A DNA stretch of 64,000 nucleotides, taken from positions 1,497,001 through 1,561,000 of the forward strand of contig NZ_FXWM01000001.1 of NCBI RefSeq assembly GCF_900177675.1, read 5' to 3'. The notes under the pieces were generated by a model, which had not been told where the DNA came from, made no database searches, and saw only the letters and a program-made list of their open reading frames with translations. A program made the position numbers and the translations under genes. Below, piece by piece: positions 9,578-18,580 of the stretch. The DNA comes from Bacillus sp. OV166. GTDB lineage: Bacteria > Bacillota > Bacilli > Bacillales > Cytobacillaceae. Position 1 is the stretch's first letter, and every line of letters begins with the position of its first letter.

Positions 9578-9610
9578 AAAAAAGTCTGCCACTTGCAGGC
9601 TTTTATTTTT
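9578..9610 (+). terminator. Terminator after yhcU
   Basis: A 10-bp stem AAAAGTCTGC / GCAGGCTTTT (one G-T pair) with loop CACTT, followed by a T-rich tail. Confidence 0.85.
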
Positions 9611-9774
9611 TTCTATTAGTAATGAGTATTTTTAAGGTAATATAGTAAAAGGAAAGAAAATAACAATTATATATTCCTGCGAAAATTGTCGGCTAATTTC
9701 AGTAGATTTTTAAAGGAGTAACAAACATGGAATTAGAAATAATATAGAGTAGACAGAAACTGGAGGGGACACCT

Positions 9775-11517
9775 ATGGATTGGAAGAAGAAAGCAAAAAG
9801 TTGGATAGAGTTTGAAGGATTAGATACTGAATTAAGAAATCAATTAACAGAAATAGAGAAGAATGAAGGGCAGCTAGAAGAGGTTTTTTATAAGAACTTA
9901 GAATTTGGAACTGGTGGTATGAGAGGCGAAATCGGTGTCGGTACGAACCGAATGAATCTTTATACTGTACGCAAAGCCTCAGCTGGTTTAGCAGGATACA
10001 TAGAAAACCAAGGTATAGAAGCGAAACAACGCGGTGTTGTGATTGCTTATGATTCCCGTCATAAGTCACCAGAATTTGCAATGGAGGCCGCTAAAACGTT
10101 AGCCTCAAAAGGAATCCAAACATATGTATTTGAAGAATTAAGGCCTACCCCTGAATTATCATTTGCGCTAAGATATTTAAATGCCTTTTCAGGAATTGTC
10201 ATCACTGCAAGCCATAATCCGCCTGAATATAACGGATTTAAGGTATATGGTTCAGATGGCGGCCAACTTCCGCCAGATGGAGCAGACAAGGTTATTGCCA
10301 AGGTAAATGAGATCGAGAATGAATTACTAATTGAGGTTGATAGTGAAGAAAACTTAAGAGCTGCCGGATTAATTAAAACGATCGGTGCTGAAATTGATAA
10401 TGCTTATATTGAGAAATTAAGAACTATTTCAGAGAATCCAAACCTTGCTGAAGAAACTGATATTAAAATCGTCTTTACCCCTTTACATGGAACTGCTAAT
10501 AAGCCTGTCCGTGCTGCTTTATCTGCATTGGGCTATAAAAATGTAACAATCGTTAAAGAACAAGAACTTCCAGATCCGGAATTCTCGACTGTAAAAAGTC
10601 CTAACCCTGAAGAGCATGCAGCCTTTGAATTGGCCATTCGTGATGGAAAAGAAGTAGGAGCGGATCTTCTCATTGCTACAGATCCCGATGCCGATCGATT
10701 AGGTATTGCTGTGCGCAATCCTGAAGGAGAATATATTGTTCTTACAGGAAACCAAACAGGTGCTTTGTTACTTGATTACATTATCACACAGAAAAAGGAA
10801 AAAGGAACACTCCCGGAAAATGGAGTTGTTTTAAAAACTATTGTTACATCAGAAATTGGCAGGAAAATTGCTACAGCTTATGATTTAGAAACAGTTGATG
10901 TCTTAACCGGATTTAAATTTATCGCTGAAAAAATTAATGAATATGAGACCACTGGCAATTTGAAATTTCTATTTGGATATGAGGAATCCTATGGCTATTT
11001 AATTGGTGACTTTGCCAGGGATAAGGATGCAGTCCAAGCGGCTCTACTAGCAACCGAAGTGTGTGCTTTTTATAAGAAACAAGGAAAAACCCTTTATCAA
11101 GGAATGATGGAAGTATTTGAAAAGTATGGTTATTACCAAGAAGGCCTACGTTCCTTAACCTTAAAAGGAAAGGAAGGGGCGGAGACAATCCAACAATTAT
11201 TGGCTTCCTTCCGATCTGAGCCAATTACGAGTCTTGGAAACCTGACCACCTTCACGACTGAAGATTACTTAACAAGCATCCGTGTAAAGAATAATGGAGA
11301 AGAAGAAATTGATTTACCAAAATCGAATGTTTTAAAATATACTTTCGAGGATGGTTCATGGGTTTGTTTAAGACCATCAGGAACGGAGCCGAAGGTGAAA
11401 TTCTATTTTGGAGTCAATAGTAAAAGTTTAGAAGAAAGCAAGATAAAACTAAAATCGATTGAAAATGATTTTATGGCTTTAGTTGACGATAAAATGAAAA
11501 TGGTTCAAGAAATTTAG
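9775..11517 (+). CDS. pgcA: Alpha-phosphoglucomutase / phospho-sugar mutase
   Basis: A 580-residue alpha-D-phosphohexomutase. The four active-site segments are intact: the phosphoserine loop [11 protein letters not shown] (Ser about 146), the Mg-binding DPDADR (about 303-308), the sugar-binding GYEESYGY (about 402) and the phosphate-binding RPSGTEPK (about 532). It interconverts glucose 6-phosphate and glucose 1-phosphate, feeding UDP-glucose for teichoic acid glycosylation, glycolipid anchors and UDP-sugars such as those used by the dehydrogenase at 26.1 kb. Length matches B. subtilis PgcA (YhxB). SD GGAGGGG precedes ATG 9775. Monocistronic. Confidence 0.95.
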   Translation: MDWKKKAKSWIEFEGLDTELRNQLTEIEKNEGQLEEVFYKNLEFGTGGMRGEIGVGTNRMNLYTVRKASAGLAGYIENQGIEAKQRGVVIAYDSRHKSPEFAMEAAKTLASKGIQTYVFEELRPTPELSFALRYLNAFSGIVITASHNPPEYNGFKVYGSDGGQLPPDGADKVIAKVNEIENELLIEVDSEENLRAAGLIKTIGAEIDNAYIEKLRTISENPNLAEETDIKIVFTPLHGTANKPVRAALSALGYKNVTIVKEQELPDPEFSTVKSPNPEEHAAFELAIRDGKEVGADLLIATDPDADRLGIAVRNPEGEYIVLTGNQTGALLLDYIITQKKEKGTLPENGVVLKTIVTSEIGRKIATAYDLETVDVLTGFKFIAEKINEYETTGNLKFLFGYEESYGYLIGDFARDKDAVQAALLATEVCAFYKKQGKTLYQGMMEVFEKYGYYQEGLRSLTLKGKEGAETIQQLLASFRSEPITSLGNLTTFTTEDYLTSIRVKNNGEEEIDLPKSNVLKYTFEDGSWVCLRPSGTEPKVKFYFGVNSKSLEESKIKLKSIENDFMALVDDKMKMVQEI

Positions 11518-11556
11518 TCCAATCTTTATACGATCTAAGAACATCAATATGAAAAT

Positions 11557-11596
11557 AAAACACGGCTTCCATTTCAGGAGGCCGTGTTTTTTTTGG
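11557..11596 (+). terminator. Terminator of pgcA
   Basis: A 14-bp stem (one G-T pair), loop ATTTCA, and a run of eight T. It lies 40 bases after the pgcA stop. Confidence 0.92.
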
Positions 11597-11657
11597 TGGA
11601 ATTCTTTGGTCCGGTTGTAAAAAGTTTCTCAGTCAGAAATTGTATTCACTTATCATT

Positions 11658-11912
11658 TTAGGAAAGACTATACATCGGTATCTCATTAGGGTCAGGCTCT
11701 ACGGTTTCATTCGCATGGTCAATGTAGCGAAGAAGGTTATATAGTTTGGTTTCAATTACACTGTAATCACGTTCGAAATTGTAGGCATGCAGGAATTGTT
11801 CAATTCTTTTCGATAAAAATTGGTCTTTTGTTCGTACCATTAAAATCAGCAAATTATCCCACTCAGATCGATGTGTATAATATAACGCTCGATCATAATC
11901 CATTTTATTCAT
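11658..11912 (-). CDS. YhdB-family conserved small protein
   Basis: An 84-residue soluble protein beginning MNKMDYDRALYYTHRSEWD, the pattern of the Bacillus YhdB family. It is predicted helical with no membrane segment and no catalytic motif; function unknown. A strong SD (AGGAGG) precedes it on the minus strand. It stands alone between pgcA and the divergent carboxypeptidase gene, in keeping with the B. subtilis yhc-yhd order. Confidence 0.7.
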   Translation of the reverse strand: MNKMDYDRALYYTHRSEWDNLLILMVRTKDQFLSKRIEQFLHAYNFERDYSVIETKLYNLLRYIDHANETVEPDPNEIPMYSLS

Positions 11913-12061
11913 TTGTTTTATCTCCTCCTTATTAGGAGTTGAGATTATTGTATGATATTTTGACGATAACTTTCACAGAAAATGTTGGACACCCATTGTT
12001 TACGCGGTTTTCAACATTTACCTGTATAAATTATTTTCATTTTGAACAAGGTGGAGGTCAT

Positions 12062-13048
12062 ATGGGAAAAATTATTATTTGCGTCATGCTCTTTTTATCC
12101 CTTCAACTGGAAAATGTTGCAAACGCTAAAATTGTTAAGACCAATAAGCCATATTCTTATGAAATGTTAGAAAATGACCTTTCAAAAATTAACGAAAAGT
12201 ATCAAGAAAAAGTAAAAATCAAATCGATCGGAACAACACACTTTGGTCGGGATATTTGGGCAATTAAGCTGGGAAAAGGGAAGAAAAATGTCGTTTTGAT
12301 TGGTTCGCATCATGGGCGAGAGTGGCTGACAAGCTTAATGTTAATGAAAATGCTTGAGTCTTATACAGCTTCCTATGAGGAGAAGGGTCTTTTCGGATTT
12401 AAATCCAATCATATTCTTAATGAAGTATCATTATGGTTTGTGCCAATGTTAAATCCAGATGGAGTGGCCATTCAACAGAATAATCTTAAAAATTTTCCAT
12501 CTAAACATCAGAAACTTTTGATGAAAATGAATGATGGATCAGATAACTTTAAACGATGGAAAGCAAACGGAATGGGCATTGATTTAAATAGGCAATATCC
12601 AGCTGGGTGGGATCGTCTTAATCAAGATCCTGCATCACCCTCCTACAAATTTTATAAAGGAGAAAAACCGTTAGAATCGAAAGAAGTACTCTCCTTAACG
12701 AAATTTATAAACGAAATTAACCCATCGATTGCAGTCGCGTATCATACAGCGGGAAGAGAAATTTTTTGGAATTATAAAAATGGCAAGCATTTTAAACGAG
12801 ATAAACTGGTTGCTAAACAGATATCGAAAATAACTGGCTATAAATTAACGAAGCCAGAAAAAGACGCAGTAGGTGGCGGTTTCACGGATTGGTTTATCAC
12901 AACCTATCACAGACCTGCCATGACAATTGAGATATGTTATTTAGTTGGCGAAACAAATCCCCCCTTATCTATTTTTAAAAAGGAATGGAAACGGAATCGA
13001 TATGTTGGCCTGAAACTTGCTGAGGAAGCCAAAAAAATCCCTGATTAA
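12062..13048 (+). CDS. Secreted M14-family zinc carboxypeptidase
   Basis: 328 residues from ATG 12062 (SD GGTGGAGG); an earlier in-frame start at 11939 lacks an SD and would spoil the signal peptide. The N terminus is a signal peptide with likely cleavage after ANA (residue ~21). Zinc ligands are visible as SHHGREW (His ~83, Glu ~87) and AYHTAG (His ~226). The substrate-binding LNPDG and DLNRQYP blocks are present, and the catalytic Glu lies in MTIEICY (~288). Bacillus enzymes of this branch often cleave gamma-D-Glu-diaminopimelate bonds in cell-wall peptides. A sporulation or wall-recycling role is plausible given spoVR downstream, but is inference. Confidence 0.88.
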   Translation: MGKIIICVMLFLSLQLENVANAKIVKTNKPYSYEMLENDLSKINEKYQEKVKIKSIGTTHFGRDIWAIKLGKGKKNVVLIGSHHGREWLTSLMLMKMLESYTASYEEKGLFGFKSNHILNEVSLWFVPMLNPDGVAIQQNNLKNFPSKHQKLLMKMNDGSDNFKRWKANGMGIDLNRQYPAGWDRLNQDPASPSYKFYKGEKPLESKEVLSLTKFINEINPSIAVAYHTAGREIFWNYKNGKHFKRDKLVAKQISKITGYKLTKPEKDAVGGGFTDWFITTYHRPAMTIEICYLVGETNPPLSIFKKEWKRNRYVGLKLAEEAKKIPD

Positions 13049-13082
13049 AGCAATACTTGCCTATTGTTTTTTCTATCTTGTT

Positions 13083-13111
13083 TCATCATTCCCCTTTTTA
13101 CTTCATACATT
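13083..13111 (+). promoter_or_regulatory. Candidate sigma-E promoter of spoVR
   Basis: CATACATT at 13104-13111 matches the sigma-E -10 consensus CATACANT. TCATCATT at 13083-13090 is a plausible -35, 13 bp upstream. B. subtilis spoVR is known to depend on sigma-E, which fits. Confidence 0.6.
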
Positions 13112-13140
13112 GTGGTAAGAGGAAAAGGGGGAATGGCCAA

Positions 13141-14556
13141 ATGAATGTGGAAGGTCGTAATTCACTCGAATATGCGATCAGTGAAATCACTGAAATAGCA
13201 ACCGGGTTTGGTTTAGATTTTTATCCAATGCGTTATGAAATCTGTCCTGCCGAAATTATTTATACATTTGGGGCTTATGGTATGCCAACTCGATTTTCAC
13301 ATTGGAGCTTCGGCAAGCAATTCCACAAAATGAAACTTCATTATGATTTAGGGCTGAGTAAAATTTATGAATTAGTTATCAATTCAAACCCATGCTATGC
13401 TTTTTTGCTTGATTCCAATACACTTATTCAAAATAAACTAATTGTTGCCCATGTTTTAGCACACTGTGACTTCTTTAAAAATAATGTTCGTTTTCAAAAT
13501 ACAAAACGTGATATGGTCGAAAGTATGGCTGCCACAGCAGAAAGAATTCATCAATATGAAGTTCAATATGGTAAAAAAGAGGTGGAAACCTTTTTAGATG
13601 CGGTATTGGCTATTGATGAACATATAGACCCATCGCTTATGAGGCCTAAGTTATCTTGGTCCATTGGAGACGACGAGGAAGATGATGACCTAGAGCTTCA
13701 AGTAGCAACTCCATACGATGATCTGTGGAGATTGGATGAAAAAGATAAAAAGGAGACCAATCAACCGCGGAAAAAGAAATTTCCTCCAAGGCCAGAAAAG
13801 GATCTGTTGCTATTTATTGAAACATATAGCAGAGAGTTAGCGGATTGGCAGCGGGATATCTTAACAATGATGCGGGAGGAAATGCTCTACTTCTGGCCGC
13901 AGCTTGAAACAAAAATTATGAACGAAGGCTGGGCTTCCTATTGGCATCAACGAATTTTACGGGAAATGGATTTAACGAGCGGTGAGGCAATCGAGTTTGC
14001 TAAATTGAATGCGGGAGTTGTACAGCCATCAAAAACGGGCATTAATCCTTATTACCTGGGGATAAAGATTTTTGAGGATATTGAAGAACGCTATAACAAT
14101 CCAACGGAAGAGATGAAGCGAAGAGGCGTGGTTCCAGGATCAGGGCGGGAAAAAATGTTTGAGGTCCGTGAAGTAGAATCCGATATATCTTTTCTTCGCA
14201 ATTACTTAAATAAGGACCTTGTCATGCGAGAAGATATGTATCTTTTCCAAAAACAAGGAAGAGACTACAAAATTGTTGATAAACAATGGGAACAGATTCG
14301 TGATCAACTTGTAAATATGCGCGTAAATGGAGGTTTCCCTTACATCACTGTCAATGATGGCGATTATTTAAAAAATGGGGAACTATATCTAAAACACTGG
14401 TATGAAGGGGTAGAACTCGACGTTAAATATCTAGAAAAAGTTCTTCCATATATCCAACAGCTTTGGGGCAGACCTGTTCATATCGAATCGATGATTGAAG
14501 ATAGAAAAATGTTATTTTCTTATGATGGTAAAGGAGTCCATCGTAAATATTTGTAA
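13141..14556 (+). CDS. spoVR: SpoVR, spore cortex/late sporulation protein
   Basis: 471 residues from ATG 13141, preceded by GGGGG; the frame is open further upstream but has no better start. The protein matches the SpoVR family throughout: [22 protein letters not shown] at the N terminus, [12 protein letters not shown] near residue 120, then NEGWASYWH (about 260) and the C-terminal [16 protein letters not shown]. Residues around 190-225 form an acidic and basic linker. SpoVR is required for a normal spore cortex in B. subtilis; its biochemical activity is not established. The likely sigma-E promoter places it in the mother cell. Confidence 0.95.
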   Translation: MNVEGRNSLEYAISEITEIATGFGLDFYPMRYEICPAEIIYTFGAYGMPTRFSHWSFGKQFHKMKLHYDLGLSKIYELVINSNPCYAFLLDSNTLIQNKLIVAHVLAHCDFFKNNVRFQNTKRDMVESMAATAERIHQYEVQYGKKEVETFLDAVLAIDEHIDPSLMRPKLSWSIGDDEEDDDLELQVATPYDDLWRLDEKDKKETNQPRKKKFPPRPEKDLLLFIETYSRELADWQRDILTMMREEMLYFWPQLETKIMNEGWASYWHQRILREMDLTSGEAIEFAKLNAGVVQPSKTGINPYYLGIKIFEDIEERYNNPTEEMKRRGVVPGSGREKMFEVREVESDISFLRNYLNKDLVMREDMYLFQKQGRDYKIVDKQWEQIRDQLVNMRVNGGFPYITVNDGDYLKNGELYLKHWYEGVELDVKYLEKVLPYIQQLWGRPVHIESMIEDRKMLFSYDGKGVHRKYL

Positions 14557-14563
14557 TTTCTTA

Positions 14564-14596
14564 AGGCTATCTTGTACTATCAAGATAGCCTCTTTT
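14564..14596 (+). terminator. Terminator of spoVR (AGGCTATCTTG stem)
   Basis: An 11-bp stem AGGCTATCTTG / CAAGATAGCCT with loop TACTAT, followed by CTTTTT. The same stem recurs at 17116-17150 on the other side of the next three genes. Confidence 0.9.
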
Positions 14597-14683
14597 TATT
14601 TACTCGTAAAAGGAGAGAGGAAATCATTTCATGAATGTATTTGTTAATGTAGTTAAAACTATTCTTAAAAAGGGGATAAATAA

Positions 14684-15436
14684 ATGAAACAAGCTCTTAA
14701 TTCTAAAGTTCTTTCAGTTTTAGAAGACAAAATTCAATTAATAAAAACAGAAAAAGGTGCGATATATTTAGTAGGGCCGATCCGGCTTCCTGTTAATTTA
14801 TACGGAGAAACAGTTGTCTTCAAATGGTATTGTTGGCTAAATTGTGATGAAGTAACAGAGGATTTTGAAAGAATTATTGATAAGTTATCTTCTGCAAATT
14901 TAGCAGAGTTTCAACAATCAAGCGTTTTAGTTTATGGTGACTTTGAATATGAAGATGATGTCATTATTAGAATGCATTCCATCTGCCATACGGGAGATAT
15001 ATTTGGAAGCAAGCGATGTGACTGTGGATTTCAATTAAAACAATCAATGAAAATGATCTCCGAACATGGAACAGGGGCATTATTTTATCTAGCTAACCAC
15101 GAAGGAAGAGGAATTGGCTTATTCAGTAAGGCAATGGCCTATGTTCTTCAAGAAAACGGCTATGACACAGTTGAAGCGAATGAAGGCCTTGGTTTTGTTG
15201 ATGATTCTAGAAACTATGGGGATGCTATTCAAGTCCTTAAAGCATTACGCTCTAAACCTGTCACACTTATTACTAACAATCCAAAAAAATTGGAAGCATT
15301 AAAAAATGCTGGATTAGAGGTAGCAGGCAGAAAGCCTTTGTGGGGAGATGTATCAGAGTATAACGAAAAATATCTGCAGACAAAAGTAAATAAGTCAGGT
15401 CATATAGGAGATAAGGGGACTTGTCCAAATGACTAA
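14684..15436 (+). CDS. Stand-alone GTP cyclohydrolase II (RibA-type)
   Basis: 250 residues, start ATG 14684 with AAGGGG upstream. The GTP cyclohydrolase II fold is complete. Zinc cysteines lie in CHTGDIFGSKRCDC (about 101-114), the active-site loop in ANHEGRGIG (about 139), and TLITNNPKKLEAL at the C-terminal side. It hydrolyses GTP to 2,5-diamino-6-ribosylamino-4(3H)-pyrimidinone 5'-phosphate. Unlike housekeeping RibBA of Bacillus it lacks the DHBP-synthase domain, and the ~75 residues ahead of the core are not RibB-like. No FMN riboswitch is seen upstream. It overlaps ribD by 8 bp. Confidence 0.87.
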   Translation: MKQALNSKVLSVLEDKIQLIKTEKGAIYLVGPIRLPVNLYGETVVFKWYCWLNCDEVTEDFERIIDKLSSANLAEFQQSSVLVYGDFEYEDDVIIRMHSICHTGDIFGSKRCDCGFQLKQSMKMISEHGTGALFYLANHEGRGIGLFSKAMAYVLQENGYDTVEANEGLGFVDDSRNYGDAIQVLKALRSKPVTLITNNPKKLEALKNAGLEVAGRKPLWGDVSEYNEKYLQTKVNKSGHIGDKGTCPND

Positions 15437-16535
15437 CCATGAATTTTATATGGAGTTAGCTCTAAAAAATGCTAGTGCAATGAAAGGCCAAACAGACCCA
15501 AATCCACTAGTAGGGGCTGTGATTGTGAATGATAACCGAGTAGTGGGAATCGGAGCCCATTTAAAAGCTGGCGAACCTCATGCTGAGATTCACGCTCTCC
15601 GTATGGCTGGCGAAGCAGCAAAAGGCGGAACCATTTATGTTACATTAGAACCATGTTCCCACTATGGCAGGACAGGCCCATGTGCTGTTGCAATAGTAGA
15701 AGCCGGTATTAAAACAGTCGTTATTGCCACACTTGATCCAAATCCTGTTGTGTCAGGGAATGGAGTAAAAATTCTAAAAGACGCAGGAATTGAAGTAATA
15801 ATCGGGGTTCATCAAGAGGAATCCCAAAAGATGAATGAAGTATTCAATAAATTCATTGTGGAGAAAAAACCATTTGTCACCTTAAAATCAGGGATTACTT
15901 TAGATGGGAAAATAGCCACTTATGCATCAAACAGTAAATGGATTACTTCGGAACAATCCAGACATGATGTCCATCTTCTGAGGAATGAAAATATGGCCAT
16001 TCTTGTAGGGGTTAATACAGTAATAAAAGATAACCCGGAACTGACGGCGCGAATTCCGAATGGAAGAAATCCAATTCGTGTTATTTTGGATTCTACTTTA
16101 AAGATCCCTTTAGATTCAAAAGTTGTAACAGATAACCTTGCTGAAACTTGGATATTTACGTGTCAGAAATATGATCAGGATAAGGAAAAAACATTAAAGT
16201 CCTTAGGGATGAAAGTCTTTCCTACCAATGGGGTGGAAAAAGTAGATCCTAAGGAAGTCATGGAGATATTAGGTGAGCACCTTATCTCATCTGTATTAAT
16301 TGAAGGTGGGGGCACCATAAATGCTTCTTTTCTTGAAAATAAATGTATTGATAAAGTAATTCTTTATTTTGCACCCAAATTAATTGGTGGAAGGCATGCA
16401 CCTACTTTCCTGGAAGGATCAGGAATTGAGAAAATGGCAGATGCGGTCGATTTAGTAGATACATCGATCATTAAAATTGGAAAAGACTATAAATTTATTG
16501 GCTATCCGAATTATTCAAAAGAGGAAAATTTGTGA
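15429..16535 (+). CDS. ribD: RibD, bifunctional deaminase/reductase
   Basis: 368 residues. The N-terminal CMP/dCMP-type deaminase has HAE (in GEPHAEIHAL, about 49-54) and PCSHYGRTGPC zinc motifs. The C-terminal reductase has LKSGITLDGKIAT, ITSEQSR and the ILVGVNTVIKDNP block, so both activities look intact. It converts the cyclohydrolase product to 5-amino-6-ribitylamino-uracil 5'-phosphate using NADPH. It overlaps the upstream cyclohydrolase (ATGACTAA) and is itself overlapped by the HAD gene, so translation is coupled. It is probably an extra copy outside the usual ribDEAH operon, as ribE and ribH are absent here. Confidence 0.92.
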   Translation: MTNHEFYMELALKNASAMKGQTDPNPLVGAVIVNDNRVVGIGAHLKAGEPHAEIHALRMAGEAAKGGTIYVTLEPCSHYGRTGPCAVAIVEAGIKTVVIATLDPNPVVSGNGVKILKDAGIEVIIGVHQEESQKMNEVFNKFIVEKKPFVTLKSGITLDGKIATYASNSKWITSEQSRHDVHLLRNENMAILVGVNTVIKDNPELTARIPNGRNPIRVILDSTLKIPLDSKVVTDNLAETWIFTCQKYDQDKEKTLKSLGMKVFPTNGVEKVDPKEVMEILGEHLISSVLIEGGGTINASFLENKCIDKVILYFAPKLIGGRHAPTFLEGSGIEKMADAVDLVDTSIIKIGKDYKFIGYPNYSKEENL

Positions 16536-17110
16536 TGAGATTTGGTTTTGATATCGATGATACATTAATAAATCTACGCGAGTATGCCTTTAACATATAC
16601 AATCAAAGATTGAATCAAAATGTTCCGATCGAAGTTTTTCATAACTTAAAACGAGTGGAGATACATGGACCCTTTGGATTAACAGATGAACAAGGGAAAG
16701 AAATGTGGCGCAATTCTTTAGAAGAAATTTATTATACGTCATGTCCTGCTTTTCCAGATGCTGTTGAAACATTACAAGAACTAGAGAAGAAGGGGCATGA
16801 AATCTATTATATTACGGCAAGACCCAAAGAACATGGGGAAAGAACGAAAGAATGGTTAATAGAAAACGGTTTTCCTGTTCATGAGGAGAGGTTTTTTTAT
16901 GGAATGCAGGATCATGAAAAGGTAGAAATCATTAAAAAGTTAAAACTCGATTATTATTTTGATGATAAACCAGAGGTTTTAAATACATTATTAAACGAAT
17001 CAATTAAAATTTTTCTCAGGGATCAATCCTATAATCGGCATCTGGATTTACCACGTATTAAACATTGGAGCGATCTTGAGGAGATAATTAAAGTTAGTAA
17101 GAATTTATAG
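16535..17110 (+). CDS. HAD-family 5'-nucleotidase-like phosphatase
   Basis: 191 residues from ATG 16535 (SD GAGGAAAA); a GTG one codon earlier overlaps the ribD stop. Motif I is DIDDT (about residues 6-10), motif II the T in YYITARPKEHG, and motif IV DYYFDDKPE, as in the 5'(3')-deoxyribonucleotidase/YqfW group. Because it is translationally coupled to a cyclohydrolase and RibD, it may remove the phosphate from the ribitylamino-uracil intermediate, a step done by HAD enzymes in B. subtilis. A nucleotidase on other substrates is equally possible. Confidence 0.75.
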   Translation: MRFGFDIDDTLINLREYAFNIYNQRLNQNVPIEVFHNLKRVEIHGPFGLTDEQGKEMWRNSLEEIYYTSCPAFPDAVETLQELEKKGHEIYYITARPKEHGERTKEWLIENGFPVHEERFFYGMQDHEKVEIIKKLKLDYYFDDKPEVLNTLLNESIKIFLRDQSYNRHLDLPRIKHWSDLEEIIKVSKNL

Positions 17111-17115
17111 AAGAT

Positions 17116-17150
17116 AAAGGCTATCTTGTGATTGCAAGATAGCTTTTCTA
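17116..17150 (+). terminator. Terminator of the ribA-ribD-HAD operon
   Basis: Stem GCTATCTTG / CAAGATAGC, extended by one G-T and A-T pairs, then a T-rich tail. The arms are the same as in the spoVR terminator at 14564. Confidence 0.88.
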
Positions 17151-17203
17151 TTATTTACTATTTTTTAAATAGTGTCTTTTTTGTTACAAAATTTTAAATA
17201 TCA

Positions 17204-17232
17204 TTGACATTGATAATCATTCTCTTTATAAT
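17204..17232 (+). promoter_or_regulatory. Consensus sigma-A promoter of iron lipoprotein gene
   Basis: TTGACA (17204-17209), a 17-bp spacer, and TATAAT (17227-17232): a perfect sigma-A promoter. A Fur-like site lies in its spacer and a perfect one just downstream. Confidence 0.88.
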
Positions 17233-17259
17233 CATAAATGTGAATGATAATCATTATCA
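17211..17259 (+). promoter_or_regulatory. Two Fur boxes
   Basis: 17245-17259 is a perfect 7-1-7 Fur box (TGATAAT C ATTATCA). 17211-17225 (TGATAAT C ATTCTCT) matches 12 of the 14 arm positions. One covers the promoter spacer, the other the start of transcription, so strong iron repression is expected. Confidence 0.92.
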
Positions 17260-17291
17260 ACAAAATAAAAAAACAAACCGGGGGAAACAAA

Positions 17292-18467
17292 ATGTCGATC
17301 AAATTTAAACTTCTAGCAGCTATGGCAGCCCTTTCATTAGTTCTTGGAGCTTGTGGGAAAGCGGAAGAAACAGCTAGCAAACCAAAAGTAGAAAATAAAG
17401 AAAAATCAGCAGAGAAGAAAGAAACAGAAGTAAAAGAAAAAGTAGCGTATGCTGATGTATTTACTGAAGCTACTACGGAACTTGAAAAAGCTAAAGAAGG
17501 AAAAGAAGTTGATTTTGATAAAGTAACAGATTTATATAATAAGAATTTTAAAGAGCTAGTTCAACAACGTGACGCAGAATTTGAAGACACGATCGACGAA
17601 AAAATCACTGCTGCTCTATCTGCAGGTAAAGACGGATCAATGGACAAAGTAGTCGTCAAACAACTCTTTGATAAATTAATGCAAAAGGTATTTTATACAT
17701 CGATTAAACACGATTTTACAGAAGTAACTGAAAAATGGGGTAACACAGAAGAAGTGAATGCAGAACTAGAAGAAGCAAAAAATTATTATGCCATTCTTAA
17801 AACAACTGTAGAAAAACGTGATGCTGCATATGGTACTACCCTTGTTAGTGTAATTGATGGTGGATTCAGCGAAATCGAGACAGCGGTTAAAAATAATGAT
17901 CAACTGGGCTTTAACTTAGGTAAGCAAGTGGTTGACAAAACATTAATGAAGACTTTCTATCTCGCAACTGGTGCACTTCCAAACGGATATGCAACAAAGG
18001 CAGCAGCTGAAGCGGGGAAAGACGCTGCACTTGCTAAGGTAGAGCAAGCAGAAGGCTGGGCATTTTACCAATCTCTAAGCAGTTACTTGAGCAAGCATGC
18101 AGCTGATGAAACTGCCTTCATTGAAAAACAATTCAATCTTGAATCTGATGTAAAAGCAGTTGATCCAGCAGCTGTTAACAAAGCGTTCGTACGTGGTTTT
18201 GCGAAAATTGCTATTGATGAATACGGTGAGAGTAAAGAATTATTTGGCGAAGATAAAGCTGTTATCACTGGTTTAGAGGGTGCGTTATTTATCGATATCA
18301 TCGGTGAAGATATCAAAACCCTTCTTGGTGAAGATGCTTATAAGACATTAACTGAAAAAGCACAGAAATATGTTGAAACAGCAAAAGCTAAAGATAAAGC
18401 TGCTGGTGAAGCACAATTGAACGAGTTAATTTCCACTCTGAATACAATCGTAGAAAAAGCGAAATAA
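17292..18467 (+). CDS. Fur-regulated lipoprotein with repeated helical units
   Basis: 391 residues from ATG 17292 (SD GGGGGAAAC); an in-frame ATG at 17244 falls inside the Fur box and is not the start. The signal peptide ends in lipobox LGAC with Cys21, so it is a lipoprotein on the outer face of the membrane. After a Lys/Glu linker there are three to four similar helical units: RDAEFEDTI..DKLMQKVFY, RDAAYGTTL..DKTLMKTFY and DETAFIEKQ..FVRGFAKIA. The imelysin/EfeO GxHxxE motif was not found. The iron promoter and the FTR1 genes 5 kb downstream suggest an iron-binding feeder for FTR1. The family is not recognised. Confidence 0.75.
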   Translation: MSIKFKLLAAMAALSLVLGACGKAEETASKPKVENKEKSAEKKETEVKEKVAYADVFTEATTELEKAKEGKEVDFDKVTDLYNKNFKELVQQRDAEFEDTIDEKITAALSAGKDGSMDKVVVKQLFDKLMQKVFYTSIKHDFTEVTEKWGNTEEVNAELEEAKNYYAILKTTVEKRDAAYGTTLVSVIDGGFSEIETAVKNNDQLGFNLGKQVVDKTLMKTFYLATGALPNGYATKAAAEAGKDAALAKVEQAEGWAFYQSLSSYLSKHAADETAFIEKQFNLESDVKAVDPAAVNKAFVRGFAKIAIDEYGESKELFGEDKAVITGLEGALFIDIIGEDIKTLLGEDAYKTLTEKAQKYVETAKAKDKAAGEAQLNELISTLNTIVEKAK

Positions 18468-18472
18468 TGCAG

Positions 18473-18513
18473 AGGAAAAACCTTGTTAACTTACGCAAGG
18501 TTTTTCCTTTTTT
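18473..18513 (+). terminator. Terminator after the iron lipoprotein gene
   Basis: A 13-bp stem AGGAAAAACCTTG / CAAGGTTTTTCCT with a 10-base loop and a T-run. Confidence 0.9.
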
Positions 18514-18580
18514 CTCTGATATGAGAGAATAATGTACATAATAAGTCGTGATGACCAACTAGGTATAGAGGTGTTATACA

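Noticed and set aside
14592..14683. Possible FMN riboswitch ahead of the GTP cyclohydrolase gene.
   Set aside because: The 92 bases between the spoVR terminator and the gene are too short and contain none of the conserved RFN segments.
17244..17291. Upstream start for the iron lipoprotein.
   Set aside because: The ATG lies within the Fur box downstream of the promoter; starting there adds a hydrophilic stretch before the signal peptide, and it has no SD.
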